Below, in pieces: positions 63,875 through 64,000 of a stretch of 64,000 nucleotides of DNA. How positions within the stretch are numbered: position 1 is the first letter of the stretch; every line of letters begins with the position of its first letter. Made by a program: the position numbers and the translations under genes. The stretch comes from Lagopus muta (Eukaryota > Chordata > Aves > Galliformes > Phasianidae): assembly GCF_023343835.1 (NCBI RefSeq), contig NC_064434.1, positions 12,567,505-12,631,504 of the forward strand. The letters run 5' to 3'. Under the pieces are notes generated by a model. The model did not search any database and was not told where the DNA came from. It saw only the letters and a program-made list of their open reading frames with translations.

Positions 63875-64000
63875 CACTGTGACATTTGGTGCATTCACTG
63901 GGAGTGATACCTTTATACAATATCTCACAGACAGTTTTTACCATCTGCTTAGTAGTATCATAGTTCATATACATATCAATTTGTGTTTCTGCACTGCTTC
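63875..64000 (-). CDS. Coding exon (exon 1 visible), 5' end beyond the window
   Basis: From the right edge of the window one minus-strand frame stays open for 41 codons to a good donor, CAGTG|GTATGT, at 63874. The other two frames are closed. The peptide begins SSAETQIDMYMNYDTTKQ, continues through VKTVCEILYKGITPSE, and ends CTKCHS, with one base left over (phase 1). CTKCH is a CXXCH arrangement; whether it binds metal or forms disulfides cannot be told. The next exon in phase is 15006-15071 (G|TT, valine). The family was not recognised. The acceptor lies outside the window, so the 5' boundary is unknown. Confidence 0.72.

Overview
The window is AT-rich vertebrate DNA. CR1 LINE fragments with the octamer tail (ATTCTATG)n, Galluhop-type mariner copies and a chicken-type solo LTR point to a bird, most likely a galliform such as chicken. 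Nothing bacterial or plasmid-like is present, and no tRNA, rRNA or CRISPR array was seen. Most long open frames lie inside CR1 copies or in unique AT-rich DNA.

Main gene. Searching the minus strand for splice sites around short open frames gives the 3' end of one protein-coding gene. It has five coding exons, read right to left: 63875-64000 (5' part off the window), 15006-15071, 3275-3409, 671-717 and 210-380, which ends in TAA. Exon phases agree at every junction (1/1, 1/1, 1/1, 0/0), and each exon but the 47-base one has only one usable open frame. The joined exons would give the last 180 residues of a protein I do not recognise. The 3'UTR runs off the left edge. Introns are about 290 bp, 2.6 kb, 11.6 kb and 48.8 kb, so nearly the whole window is intron.

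Intron contents. There are about 20 CR1 pieces of very different ages. Some are recent 3' ends with octamer tails, for example 17680-18402, 40588-40800, 48184-48800 and 52485-52945. Others are old antisense internal pieces at 26190-26935 and 28090-28690. Two mariner relics occur: 6028-6918, split by a CR1, and 56451-57250, which has an inverted transposase segment. A solo LTR at 23889-24418 has a perfect 5-bp target duplication. A 349-bp block at 28181-28529 sits inside an old CR1, flanked by an 8-bp near-perfect duplication. Simple repeats are frequent, including homopolymer runs at 5040-5058, 27509-27540, 42070-42117 and 62820-62848.

Open question. Three further exon-like segments on the minus strand (61331-61384, 47360-47795, 41305-41411) have good splice sites and agree in phase with each other, but not with the main chain. 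They are reported as candidates only.
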